DNA from: JBCBTJ01 sp039818665
Lineage (GTDB): Bacteria; Pseudomonadota; Alphaproteobacteria; Caulobacterales; Hyphomonadaceae
Assembly (NCBI GenBank): GCA_039818665.1
Contig: JBCBTJ010000006.1
Location: 14,893 to 78,892 of the forward strand
Length of the DNA: 64,000 bases
Direction: 5' to 3'
Part shown: in pieces, positions 16,696 through 25,612 of the stretch
How positions within the stretch are numbered: position 1 is the first letter of the stretch
Layout: every line of letters begins with the position of its first letter
Position numbers and translations under genes: made by a program
Notes under the pieces: generated by a model
The model's database searches: none
What the model was told of the DNA's origin: nothing
Seen by the model: only the letters and a program-made list of their open reading frames with translations

Positions 16696-17964
16696 ATGTG
16701 GCTTTTGTCCCAACTATTGCGCCGCGGCGTTCAGGACGGGCGTTTGACTGTGCGCGACGCGGCCGGCGGCGTGCACGAATTCGGCCCCGGTCCGCAAACG
16801 CCCGACAGCCCGCCCGACGTCGCGATCCGGCTGACCGACAAAGGCGCGGCGTTCAAGATCGCGCGCGACCCGGCCCTTGGCGCAGCGGAAGCCTATATGG
16901 ACGGCCGCCTGGAGCTGGAGGACGGATCGGAGATCTACGACCTCCTCAAGCTGGTTACCTGGAATTTCCGCTGGGCGCGCGGCAACGAGCTGCACAAGAT
17001 CACCCAGCAGCCCAAATGGAAAACTTGGCTGGACGGGCGCAATCACGACCGCCGCGCCAAGCGCAATGTCGCCCACCACTATGATCTCAGCGACCGGCTC
17101 TACGACCTCTTCCTCGACGCCGACCGGCAATACTCCTGCGCCTATTGGCGGCCGGGCAATCAGGGCGATCTCGCCCGCGCGCAGCAGGACAAGATGGCGC
17201 ACATCGCGGCGAAGCTGCTGCTTGAACCGGGTCAACGCGTGCTCGACATCGGCAGCGGTTGGGGCGGGCTCGCGCTTTACCTGCACAAGGTCTCCGGTGT
17301 CGATGTGCTGGGCGTCACACTCTCAGAAGAGCAGCTCGCCGTCGCCAATCAGCGCGCCGAAGCGGCTGGCGTCGCCGACCATGTGAAATTCGAACTAATC
17401 GATTATCGCAAGGTGACCGGCGCGTTCGACCGCGTCGTCTCCGTCGGGATGTTCGAACATGTGGGCCTGCCGCACTACCAAGACTTTTTCGATCAGGTGG
17501 CGGACCGTCTGACCCCGGAAGGTGTCGCGCTCGTACATTCTATCGGTCGCGCCGCCGGACCCGGCGCGACCGACAGTTTCATGGCGAAGTATATCTTCCC
17601 GGGCGGCTACGCGCCGGCGCTTTCACAAGTGCTGCCGCGGATCGAGCAGGCCGGGCTTTGGACCACGGACATAGAGATCCTCCGCGGTCACTACGCGCTC
17701 ACCACCGAAGCCTGGTACCGAACCTGCGTCGAGAAGAAAGACGAGATTATCGCCCTCTACGATGAGCGTTTCTGGCGGATGTGGACGTTCTATCTCGCCG
17801 GGGCGGCGATGGCGTTCCGGCATATGGGGCAGATGGTGTTCCAGGCTCAGCTGTCGCCCTCGATGAGCGCAGTGCCGGCGACCCGGGACTATATCGGCGA
17901 GACCGAACAGCGCTATGCAATACTCGCCGAGGGGCCGGCCGCCTCACGCGTCGCCGGCGGATAG
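16696..17964 (+). CDS. cfa: Cyclopropane-fatty-acyl-phospholipid synthase
   Basis: A 422-residue SAM-dependent enzyme that adds a methylene bridge to unsaturated acyl chains of membrane phospholipids. The SAM-binding motif is VLDIGSGWGGLALYLHKVSG, followed by GVTLSEEQLAVANQRA. FDRVVSVGMFEHVGLPHYQDFF and the metal/bicarbonate-site region YIFPGGYAPALSQVLPRIEQ are family-typical. Just before the methyltransferase domain is HHYDLSDRLYDLFLD with DRQYSCAYW. The ATG at 16696 was preferred to a TTG six codons earlier because AGGAGGA lies upstream. Preceded by a TetR regulator. Its 3' end overlaps the convergent membrane-protein gene by 21 bp. Confidence 0.92.
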   Translation: MWLLSQLLRRGVQDGRLTVRDAAGGVHEFGPGPQTPDSPPDVAIRLTDKGAAFKIARDPALGAAEAYMDGRLELEDGSEIYDLLKLVTWNFRWARGNELHKITQQPKWKTWLDGRNHDRRAKRNVAHHYDLSDRLYDLFLDADRQYSCAYWRPGNQGDLARAQQDKMAHIAAKLLLEPGQRVLDIGSGWGGLALYLHKVSGVDVLGVTLSEEQLAVANQRAEAAGVADHVKFELIDYRKVTGAFDRVVSVGMFEHVGLPHYQDFFDQVADRLTPEGVALVHSIGRAAGPGATDSFMAKYIFPGGYAPALSQVLPRIEQAGLWTTDIEILRGHYALTTEAWYRTCVEKKDEIIALYDERFWRMWTFYLAGAAMAFRHMGQMVFQAQLSPSMSAVPATRDYIGETEQRYAILAEGPAASRVAGG

Positions 17965-19890
17965 GATCACGCCGGCTTTCCGGCGCACGACGCCGTCTGT
18001 TTTGATCCCAACCCGGACGATGTCCAGGATCTCGCCTGCGGGCGCGTCGTCTGCGCGCACATCATCAGCCTCGTGAAGGTCCGGGTCGAAGGCGGTGCGC
18101 TTGTCCCAAATCAGATCGATGCCTGCCGACGCCAGCCGGTCGGTTCGATCCCGCCAGGCGCGCGCGGCGGCGGGCTCCTCCGCCGTCTCCGAAAGTAATT
18201 CAGACATATGGCTGACGATCTCGTCGAGCGTATCGTCCGTAGGCGATCCCATGGCCCGCATTACCGTTTCGGGCGGGGCGAGTTGGGATGGCGCGGCGCT
18301 GAAGGGAAGTGCTGGAACGGCTGGAGGCGACGCCTCGATCAGCTCTGCTTCGACGGCCGGCGCAGGGGCGCCGCCCGCCGCGCTCAGCGCCGCCTTCAGA
18401 TAGATCTCCATCATCGCGGGCCGGCCTTGATAGGTCGACAGCGCGTCTAAGGCCGCGGGCGACCAGCCGGCGAGCGCCAAGCGCGGGCGGGATTTCGCCG
18501 CGGCTTTCCAGGCGCGGCGTTTGGCCGGGCGAAGCTCGCCGAGATCCGCGAGCGCGGCGGCGAACGCGCCGAGGCCGAGCGCCGAAGCGGTCTCGCCCCG
18601 GTCGGCGGCCGCCGGCGGCTGCGGCACGATCAGCACGCGCGCATCGCCCTCCGCGCCGAAGCAGGCGGTGAGGCGCTGAGGATCCGCGCCGGGATGACCG
18701 TGAAACGCGGTTTGCGCGAGGTCGATCAGGTCGCGGGCGGCGGTATCGGCCGGGCGCGGCCGCCGTTCGATCGCCCTCAATCCGCCCCGACGCGGTTGGA
18801 ACAGGGTGAAGACCAGCAGGGACAGATCGACGCCGACGGCGGCGATCAGCGCGATCAAATCGCGCCCTTGGAGAGCTGGCGGCGCGCGGCTGCGCGCGAG
18901 GAGCGCGCTTGCGCTCCAAAGCTCTTCAATGGCCCGGGCGACGCCTTCGGCGCCTTGGCTGTAGCGGATATCGGGCGTGTCGATCTGAAATTCGTGGTCG
19001 ATTTCATCAGCGGCCGCATTGAGACGCTCGGCGAGCGCCGGATCGAAACAGGCGCTCTCGCGCTCCGCCGACAACGCGTCAGCTTCGGCGCGGAGGTTTC
19101 TCGCTAAGGCGCGCCCGCGCGAGGTCGCCGAAGTGGAGAGCGCCTCCGCGTCGGATCGAATGGCCCCATAGGCGGCGTCGAACGTTCGGCGGCCGGCGCT
19201 TTGCTCCGCGCCGAGCTCGCTAAGCCGCAAGCCGAGACGATCGAGCTGCTCTGTGGAGGGCTCGCGCCAATCGCGTTCAACAGCTCGCGCCAATCCGGCG
19301 ATGGCCTCAGCGCTGCGGGCGCGGGCGCGCGACATCGGGCCCGGGCCGGGCGAGGAGGTGGCGCCGCACGTGCCGCCGTCTTCGATCTCCTGCCGGGCGC
19401 GCGCCTCAGACAGCATCGAAGCGTCGGCCATCAATGCGGCGGCCGTGTCCAGTCTCGCAGACATGTCGACGACGCCGCTGCGGGCGGTTTCGAGCGCGGC
19501 GCGCACCTCGCGCGCGGTCGTCTCCTGACCGGCGAGCAGGCTCCACCAAAACCCATAACCGAACCCGACCGACCAGAAGGCGAGCGCGCCATAGACCAGG
19601 ACCGCCGCCGGCCAGTGGGCCCAGCGGCGCGGGCGCAAGGTCTCGCGCAGGGCGACGAACATGGCGATCGTCAAGGCGAAGACGAGAACGATCGTGGCGG
19701 CTGCGACGCCGGGGGCCGGGCCGGCCTCTCCCGCGGCCGTTGAGACGAAGCCGAGCATGCCGGCCAGGGTCGCTGTGAACGAAACACCGAGCAGCAGCGT
19801 GATCAGCACGTTCAGCGGCAAGTCTTCAGCGAACGCCTCGACGCGTCCGCGCGCCCAGCCTATGACTCCGCTTCGGTCGCGCGCTGCCAT
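17944..19890 (-). CDS. Membrane protein with cytoplasmic GrpE-like beta-domain at the C-terminus
   Basis: About 648 residues. Three hydrophobic segments lie near 24-50, 60-85 and 91-120, then a helical, probably coiled-coil stretch (120-335) and a fourth segment at about 344-364. The remaining 280 residues include a Pro/Ala-rich linker and end in a GrpE-like wing: FDPDLHEA at 601-608 followed by GEILDIVRVGIKTDGVVRRKAGVIL. GrpE has the same layout (FDPNLHEA, then a V-x-V, GY, RxLRPAxVxV strand pair). GrpE is the DnaK nucleotide exchange factor, so a membrane-bound Hsp70-related role is inferred, not shown. ATG 19890 was chosen for GGAG upstream; 19914 is possible. Confidence 0.7.
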   Translation of the reverse strand: MAARDRSGVIGWARGRVEAFAEDLPLNVLITLLLGVSFTATLAGMLGFVSTAAGEAGPAPGVAAATIVLVFALTIAMFVALRETLRPRRWAHWPAAVLVYGALAFWSVGFGYGFWWSLLAGQETTAREVRAALETARSGVVDMSARLDTAAALMADASMLSEARARQEIEDGGTCGATSSPGPGPMSRARARSAEAIAGLARAVERDWREPSTEQLDRLGLRLSELGAEQSAGRRTFDAAYGAIRSDAEALSTSATSRGRALARNLRAEADALSAERESACFDPALAERLNAAADEIDHEFQIDTPDIRYSQGAEGVARAIEELWSASALLARSRAPPALQGRDLIALIAAVGVDLSLLVFTLFQPRRGGLRAIERRPRPADTAARDLIDLAQTAFHGHPGADPQRLTACFGAEGDARVLIVPQPPAAADRGETASALGLGAFAAALADLGELRPAKRRAWKAAAKSRPRLALAGWSPAALDALSTYQGRPAMMEIYLKAALSAAGGAPAPAVEAELIEASPPAVPALPFSAAPSQLAPPETVMRAMGSPTDDTLDEIVSHMSELLSETAEEPAAARAWRDRTDRLASAGIDLIWDKRTAFDPDLHEADDVRADDAPAGEILDIVRVGIKTDGVVRRKAGVILSAGDA

Positions 19891-19958
19891 GGTCGCTCCG
19901 CCCCTTTGGCGCATAGAAGCGTTCGGCGGAATGAGCGTCAACTTCAAGTGAGCGCGCG

Positions 19959-20405
19959 ATGTCAAACGAACCGATCTACATCATCTATGACGGCGACTGT
20001 CCGTTCTGCGCCAATTACATGGCGATGCTCCGATTGAGGCGGGCGGCGGGCGCCGTCACTTTGCTCAACTTAAGGGAGGATCATCCGGCGGTTCGAGAGG
20101 TCGTCGGCCGCGGGTTTGACCTCGATGAGGGCATGGCGGTCAAATCGGGCGAGCGGATTTATCATGGGGCGGACGCCGTTCATCAGATCGCGCTGATGAC
20201 CAGTCCTGTCGGCGTGTTCAATCGCTTGTCGGCCTGGGTGTTCAAGCGTCCGCGGCTGACGCGCGCGCTGTATCCCGCGCTGCGGGCCTGCCGAAATCTC
20301 ACGCTGAAGCTGCTTGGCCGTCCGCCCGCGAGCCAGGACTTGGCGGCGTTCGGCGGGCGCGGCGCCGACGATCAGCCGACGCGCCGTTCCACGCCTTCCC
20401 AATAA
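19959..20405 (+). CDS. DCC family thiol-disulfide oxidoreductase-like protein (DUF393)
   Basis: A 148-residue protein with the defining YDGDCPFCANYM motif at residues 10-21, the DxxCxxC-type signature that names the family. It also has the conserved IYHGADAVHQIA segment. The fold is predicted thioredoxin-like, but the physiological function of the family is not established. It is divergent from the GrpE-domain membrane protein and converges on the acyl-CoA ligase gene, overlapping it by 34 bp at the 3' ends. Confidence 0.85.
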   Translation: MSNEPIYIIYDGDCPFCANYMAMLRLRRAAGAVTLLNLREDHPAVREVVGRGFDLDEGMAVKSGERIYHGADAVHQIALMTSPVGVFNRLSAWVFKRPRLTRALYPALRACRNLTLKLLGRPPASQDLAAFGGRGADDQPTRRSTPSQ

Positions 20406-21940
20406 GGCTCGCGGAGGTCTTTGCGGAGGATCTTGCCCGACGGATTTCTGGGCAGCGCTTTGGCGTAGTCGACCGATTTCGGGCATTTGTAGCCGGCGAT
20501 GCGCTCCTTGGCCCAGGCGATGATCTCCTCCGGGCTTGGATTGGCGTCCGGGTGCGGCACGATGATCGCTTTCACCGCCTCGCCCCATTTCTCATCCGGC
20601 ACGCCGATCACCGCCACATCGGCGACGCCAGGATGGCCGAAAATCGCGTTCTCAACCTCCGCCGGGTAAACATTCTCGCCGCCGGAGACGATCATGTCTT
20701 TCACGCGGTCATAGATGAAGAGGAAGCCGTCTTCGTCGAAATAGCCGGCGTCGCCGGTGTGGAAGAAGCCGTCTCGGATCGCTTCGGCCGTCGCCTCGGG
20801 GCGTTTCCAATAGCCCTTCATGACGAAATCAGACTTGATGACGATCTCGCCAACCTCGCCGACGCCGGTGGGGTTGCCGTCGCTGTCGACCGTGCGGACG
20901 ATTGTTCCGGGATAGGGCACGCCGCAGGCGCGCAGTTTGCCCCAGGCCGGATCATGCGCTTCCGGCGGCAGAAAGGCGCCCCCGCCGACGGTCTCGGTGA
21001 GGCCGTAAAGCTGGGTGAAGCGGGCGTTCATGATCTCCTGAGCGGTCAACAATAAATCCTCGGCGATGGGCGAGGCGCCGTAGAAGACCTGCTTTAGATT
21101 GGAGAAATCCGTGTTCCGCACCTCCGGGTGCTGGGTCAGCATCATGATCACCGCCGGCACCCAGAAGGCGTGGACGATCTTTTTCTCGGGAACGAGTTTG
21201 AGGATGAGGCCAGGATCGATTTCCCGGAGGATCACCGTCTCCGCGCCTTGTGCGAGGCCGAGCACGCCGACATTGACGCCCGCGACATGGAAGAGCGGCA
21301 TGGCGTTCATCACCGCCTCGCCCTCGCCATAGCTCGCCCAATCAAGCTCGCCGCCCTGTTTCATGAAGGCGCGATAATTGCCGTTGGTAAGCTGTACGCC
21401 CTTGGGCAGGCCTGTGGTGCCGGAGGTGTAGAGCTGTATGACGTCGTCATCATCCGCCGTGGGCAGGGCGGGATCCTCGGCCTTCTGGCTGTCGCGCCAG
21501 TCCTCGTAAGCCGGCCAATAGGCCGCCCCGCCGTCGATGGCGATGATCAGTTTAAGGTTCGGAAGGTCGTCCTTGATCGCTTCGAAAGCATCGTAAAACT
21601 CGGCGGCGACAAATAGAACGCTCGCTTCAGCGTCGGAGATGATGAACTGCATTTCCGGCGGGGCGAGGCGGTTGTTGACGGCGGCCATGACAGCGCGCGC
21701 TTTCGCGCAGCCCATGAGCATTTCATAATAGACGTCGAGGTTTTTGCCGAGATAGGCGACCCGGTCGTTCGGGCCGACGCCGGCGGCGATCAGGCCGTTG
21801 GCCACCTTGCTCGCGCGCGCGTCGAGTTCGGCGAAACTGGTCGTGCGCCCCTCAAACCAAAGCGCCGTCGCATCCGGCCGCGTTTTCGCTTGGACCCGCG
21901 GAATGTCCGCCAGATGCGGCATAGCGTCGACGTCGATCAT
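20372..21940 (-). CDS. AMP-binding acyl-CoA ligase (fatty acid or aryl acid CoA synthetase)
   Basis: A 522-residue ANL-superfamily enzyme that activates a carboxylic acid as an acyl-AMP and transfers it to CoA. The adenylation P-loop is QLYTSGTTGLPKGVQLTNGN, followed by YGLTETVGGG (A5) and DGFFHTGDAGYFDEDGFLFI (A7, ATP-binding Asp). DRVKDMIVSGGENVYPAEVE is the hinge and KSVDYAKALPRNPSGKILRKD holds the catalytic Lys. The ATG at 21940 follows GAGAGGA. The similar gene at 32659-34290 is a separate paralogue. It is divergent from a GST gene. Chain length is not predictable by eye. Confidence 0.9.
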   Translation of the reverse strand: MIDVDAMPHLADIPRVQAKTRPDATALWFEGRTTSFAELDARASKVANGLIAAGVGPNDRVAYLGKNLDVYYEMLMGCAKARAVMAAVNNRLAPPEMQFIISDAEASVLFVAAEFYDAFEAIKDDLPNLKLIIAIDGGAAYWPAYEDWRDSQKAEDPALPTADDDDVIQLYTSGTTGLPKGVQLTNGNYRAFMKQGGELDWASYGEGEAVMNAMPLFHVAGVNVGVLGLAQGAETVILREIDPGLILKLVPEKKIVHAFWVPAVIMMLTQHPEVRNTDFSNLKQVFYGASPIAEDLLLTAQEIMNARFTQLYGLTETVGGGAFLPPEAHDPAWGKLRACGVPYPGTIVRTVDSDGNPTGVGEVGEIVIKSDFVMKGYWKRPEATAEAIRDGFFHTGDAGYFDEDGFLFIYDRVKDMIVSGGENVYPAEVENAIFGHPGVADVAVIGVPDEKWGEAVKAIIVPHPDANPSPEEIIAWAKERIAGYKCPKSVDYAKALPRNPSGKILRKDLREPYWEGVERRVG

Positions 21941-22078
21941 GCGGATCCTCTCTCTGCAGCTTCTGCTTGGCCGTCCTTTTTGTTTTAGCGCCTCGAGGCG
22001 AGACGGAAACCGTTTCATTCTGATCGCGGCTCGCATTAACGTTCTGAGTCGACACCGGACGGGGCTGGGAACGACTTC

Positions 22079-23026
22079 ATGGCGGATGCGCGCACGATCA
22101 TCTTACATCACTACGACTCCTCGCCCTTTTCCGAGAAGATCCGCCTCGCCCTCCGCATCAAGAATCTCGCTTGGGCGAGCGTCGAGATTCCCGTGATCAT
22201 GCCGAAGCCTGATGTCACCTGTCTGACCGGCGGTTATCGCCGAACCCCGGTCATGCAGATCGGCGCGGATATTTACTGCGACACCTCGCTGATCCTACGC
22301 GAACTGGACCAGCGGTTTCCGCTCGTGCCGCTTGCGCTGCCGGGACACGAAGGCATCGGCGCGATGGCGGGCGCCTGGGCGGACCGGGTTTGGTTCCAAG
22401 TCAGCGTCGGCGTGATTTTCGGCGCGATCGGCGATGCGGTGCCGGACGATTTTAAGAAAGACCGCGAAGCCCTGTCGGGCCGGCCCTTCGACACTGAGGC
22501 CATGAAAGCCGCCGCGCCGATGCTGCGCGACCAGTGGCGCGGCCATCTCATGTGGATCGAAGACCGCCTCGCCGGCGGGCGCGGCGCGGGCGCCGGGGCC
22601 TATCTCATCGGCCATAAGCCCGGCCTCGCAGACGTGCAGGCGCATATGAACATCTGGTTCGTGCGCCAGGCGCTCACGGATTTCGTGGATTCCTGTTTTG
22701 AGGAAGCGCCGCTGACGAAAGCCTGGTTCGATCGGCTTGGCGAGGAGGAAGGTCAGACGCCGGAGCCGCTGGCGTCGGGCGAGGCGGTGGAGATCGCCCG
22801 CGCCGCCGGGCCGCGCCTCGCTATGGCCGTGGTCCGCGCAGAGTCACAGGATCTCGGCCCCGGCGACCGCGTCGCCGTGGCGCCGGACGATTACGGCCAG
22901 GATTGGGTGGCGGGCGATTTGGTGCATGCTGACGAATATCGCGTGACCGTCAGGCGGCGCGACGAGCGCGCGGAGACGATCAATGTCCACTTTCCGCGAG
23001 CAGGCTATCTCGTGCGCAGAGTATAG
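22079..23026 (+). CDS. Glutathione S-transferase family protein
   Basis: A 315-residue protein with an N-terminal thioredoxin-fold GST domain (ILHHYDSSPFSEKIRLALRIK), cis-Pro segment RRTPVMQIGADIYCDTSLILREL, and an alpha-helical second domain with YLIGHKPGLADVQAHMNIWF. An extra C-terminal region of about 85 residues (DLGPGDRVAVAPDDYGQDWVAGDLVH onward) looks like a small beta barrel and is not usual in GSTs. Starts at the ATG immediately after a 138-bp divergent spacer with the acyl-CoA ligase gene. Substrate unknown. Confidence 0.82.
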   Translation: MADARTIILHHYDSSPFSEKIRLALRIKNLAWASVEIPVIMPKPDVTCLTGGYRRTPVMQIGADIYCDTSLILRELDQRFPLVPLALPGHEGIGAMAGAWADRVWFQVSVGVIFGAIGDAVPDDFKKDREALSGRPFDTEAMKAAAPMLRDQWRGHLMWIEDRLAGGRGAGAGAYLIGHKPGLADVQAHMNIWFVRQALTDFVDSCFEEAPLTKAWFDRLGEEEGQTPEPLASGEAVEIARAAGPRLAMAVVRAESQDLGPGDRVAVAPDDYGQDWVAGDLVHADEYRVTVRRRDERAETINVHFPRAGYLVRRV

Positions 23027-23034
23027 CGCGGCCG

Positions 23035-23655
23035 TTACGTCTTCTTTTTCTTCTTACCTTTTTTGGCGTCTTTCTTCTTCGACTTTTCGGCTTTCGCTTT
23101 GGTCGTTTTCTGGGTTTTCGCTTTAGCTTTCGGGCGCTCTTTGTCTTTCGCCTTTACCTTCTTTTTCTCGCCCGTTTCGTCATCAGCCTCCAATTGGAGA
23201 ATCTCGCGATCGGACGCATCGGCCAGCACAGCGAGGATGGAGAGAAACGAAGCGCGCCGGTTCTTCGGCAGTGCGCTGAGCAATTGGTCGTCCGCATCCG
23301 ACACAGCGGGCGCGGCGGTTTTCAGCGCCGCGCGCCCTTCCGACGTCAACCAAACCGACTTCGCCCGCAAATCCGACGTCGACTCTTTGCGGAGCAACAG
23401 GCCGCCCTTTTCCATCCGCGCGACCATGTCGGCGAGCGTCGACCGGTCGATCCCGGTCGCGTCGACAAGTTGGCTCTGACTTGTGCCTTCGGCCTCGGCG
23501 ACTGCGGCGAGCACGGCGAACTGGCGAAGCGTCACGCCGGCCGCTTTCAACGCGTCGGCAGACTGATTGGCGGCGAATTGCTGGGCCCGATGCAGCAGAT
23601 GGCTGGGAGAGGCGTTCAGCATGAAGACGGCGGCCTTCGTTTTTGTGTCGGTCAT
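23035..23655 (-). CDS. MarR family regulator with lysine-rich C-terminal tail
   Basis: A 206-residue protein. Residues 20-150 form the winged helix-turn-helix typical of MarR: VTLRQFAVLAAVAEAEG, SQLVDATGIDRSTLADMVARM (recognition helix) and GLLLRKESTSDLRAKSVWLT (wing). The last 44 residues (163-206) are extraordinary for a MarR protein, with 23 lysines in KAK/KKK patterns like bacterial H1-like tails. The tail probably adds non-specific DNA affinity. Convergent with the GST gene by 8 bp spacing and divergent from the NUDIX gene. Confidence 0.85.
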   Translation of the reverse strand: MTDTKTKAAVFMLNASPSHLLHRAQQFAANQSADALKAAGVTLRQFAVLAAVAEAEGTSQSQLVDATGIDRSTLADMVARMEKGGLLLRKESTSDLRAKSVWLTSEGRAALKTAAPAVSDADDQLLSALPKNRRASFLSILAVLADASDREILQLEADDETGEKKKVKAKDKERPKAKAKTQKTTKAKAEKSKKKDAKKGKKKKKT

Positions 23656-23784
23656 TCGTCAGCCCTTCCTTTCCGCCATGGTCCGTTTAGAACTCTACAG
23701 CGGCGATCCCTCGGCCGCGACTAGTCCGGAGAACCGTGTGCGGATCAACCCGGTTCTCCAATAACGCGATTGAATAAAACAAAG

Positions 23785-24321
23785 ATGACAGATCCGCTTG
23801 CGCCGTCTTTCAGTCTGTCTGTTCCGAAGGGAGACGATCGCCATCGCCGGGTCTGCGATCATTGCGCGTTCGTCGATTACATAAACCCGAAAATCGTCGC
23901 GGGCTCGGTGGTCGTCTCAGACGATAAGATCCTTCTGTGCCGCAGAGCGATCGAACCGCGCCTCGGCTACTGGACCCTGCCGGCCGGCTTCATGGAGGAG
24001 GGTGAATCCGTGGAAGAAGCCGCCGCGCGGGAGGCCGTCGAGGAGGCGAACGCCGCCATCGAGATCGAACGGATCCTCGCCGTCTACTCCGTGCCCCGGA
24101 TCAGCCAGGTCCAAGTGATGTTCCGGGCCCGGCTCGCCTCCGGCGTTTCGCCGGGGCCGGAGAGCACCGAGGTGGGCCTCTATGACTGGGCCGACATCCC
24201 GTGGCGCGAGCTCGCATTCCCGACGGTCGTCTGGGCGCTGACGCACTATGCCGAAACGCGCGAGCGGGATGATTTCGCCCCCTTCGTCAACCCGCCGGGC
24301 ACGGAGGGTTTGACCCGATAG
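23785..24321 (+). CDS. NUDIX hydrolase with N-terminal CxxC
   Basis: A 178-residue protein. A CDHC pair with YINPKIVAGSVVV resembles the half zinc ribbon found in front of many NudC/ADP-ribose-type hydrolases; the second cysteine pair is missing. The NUDIX box GFMEEGESVEEAAAREAVEE is complete through its catalytic glutamates, but the usual Gly after EEx is Asn. Substrate class (ADP-ribose or NADH-like) is inferred only from resemblance. The ATG at 23785 was chosen over an upstream TTG because the family starts near there; the ribosome binding site is weak. Confidence 0.85.
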   Translation: MTDPLAPSFSLSVPKGDDRHRRVCDHCAFVDYINPKIVAGSVVVSDDKILLCRRAIEPRLGYWTLPAGFMEEGESVEEAAAREAVEEANAAIEIERILAVYSVPRISQVQVMFRARLASGVSPGPESTEVGLYDWADIPWRELAFPTVVWALTHYAETRERDDFAPFVNPPGTEGLTR

Positions 24322-24452
24322 CCACAGTCCCCGCCGAATGATCGGCAGGCCATGGTCCAACGGCCGAAACAACGCTAGGGGGAAGGGCCTGATCGGCACG
24401 CATTTTCAGCTTGGGCGCCGGTTCAGACATTGGCGTGAGGGGAGAATAGATC

Positions 24453-25568
24453 ATGCGAGCGTTCGCCGCGGCGGTAATGAGCTTGGGCCTGATGACCGGT
24501 TTCGCAGTCGCGGAGGAAGCGACGCCGGACGCGGTTGATCAGTATCGTGCGTTTCTAAAAGACTTCCGAGAAGAAAACCTCGTTCTCAGTTTCTCCGTCG
24601 CCGTCGTGAAGGATGGCGAGATCGTCATGGTTGAGAGCCTTGGCTGGCAGGACCACGACGCCGAAGAACCGACCACGCCTGAGACCTCGTACCTTGTCGC
24701 TTCGATCACGAAGACCTTCACCGCGGCCACGCTGCTCGCCATGGAGGCCGACGGTCACATCGATCTCGACGCTGACTTTACCAGCCTCAGCGACTGGGAC
24801 GAGCGGTGCGAGTGGTTGACGACGGTGGGAATCATTTTCGGCGGCGGCGTGCTCGACGATGGACGTGTCATCGAGGCGCCGAGGTGCGATACGCCGATCA
24901 GCCTGCGCAACGTCCTCCAGCACCGCGTGCAGGGCGAGCCGGGCACATCCTTTTTCTACAATCCTGTCGTCTTCGGCCGCCTGTCGAATTGGGTCGAGGA
25001 GAACACCGACCGGTCATGGCGCGATTGGATGCGCCACTATGTCTTCGAACCGGCGGGGCTCGACAAGGCGGCGGCGGGTTGGCGCGACGCCGATGGCGCG
25101 GCGGCGTTGACGCATCTTGCGCCGCCCTTTCGGCATGCGCCTGAACAATCCGACGGGCTGGCGCCGTCGGTCCTGCCGAATCCGGAACTCAATGCGAGCT
25201 CCGGCGTGATCGCAAGCGTGCTGGACCTCGCTCAGTATTCGACCGCGCTGGACGACGGCAGGATCCTGTCGCCGGAACTGCGCGAGTTCATGTGGACGCC
25301 CGCCACCGACGTCGACGGCGCGCCGGCGCCGCACGCCTATGGCTGGTACGTCCAGGACTGGGAGGGCCATCGCTTGGTATGGCACGGCGGCTGGTGGCCG
25401 GACGCCTATGCCGGCCTGCTGTTGAAGGCGCCGGACGATGGCTGGGCCCTGATCGCACTCGGCAACACCGATGGGATCCGCCGGGAGATCGGCAATCTAA
25501 CAGATGCGAGAATCCAAGACTCGCCGATCGCGGCGAAGTTTTTGGAACTGTTCGTCGCCGGCGAATAA
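24453..25568 (+). CDS. Secreted serine hydrolase, beta-lactamase/class C (PBP4-like) family
   Basis: A 371-residue exported protein with signal peptide cleavage near AVAEEATP (about residue 22). The active-site SxxK is SITK in SYLVASITKTFTAATLL, the second motif is the Tyr in FFYNPVVFGRL, and the third is the His-Gly triad WHGGWW. This fold is shared by class C beta-lactamases, DD-peptidases and esterases. Nothing points to true beta-lactam resistance; a periplasmic peptidase or esterase is at least as likely. A second, unrelated-looking member of the fold is at 59813-61255. Confidence 0.8.
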   Translation: MRAFAAAVMSLGLMTGFAVAEEATPDAVDQYRAFLKDFREENLVLSFSVAVVKDGEIVMVESLGWQDHDAEEPTTPETSYLVASITKTFTAATLLAMEADGHIDLDADFTSLSDWDERCEWLTTVGIIFGGGVLDDGRVIEAPRCDTPISLRNVLQHRVQGEPGTSFFYNPVVFGRLSNWVEENTDRSWRDWMRHYVFEPAGLDKAAAGWRDADGAAALTHLAPPFRHAPEQSDGLAPSVLPNPELNASSGVIASVLDLAQYSTALDDGRILSPELREFMWTPATDVDGAPAPHAYGWYVQDWEGHRLVWHGGWWPDAYAGLLLKAPDDGWALIALGNTDGIRREIGNLTDARIQDSPIAAKFLELFVAGE

Positions 25569-25612
25569 GCGTAGCGGCGCCCGCGTTCGGGCGAGGGAAC
25601 GCTTGCTGGTTG

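Noticed and set aside
25567..25604. Weak hairpin between the serine hydrolase and ispZ
   Set aside because: Two 6-bp stems with mismatched spacing and no T-run; too weak for a terminator call.
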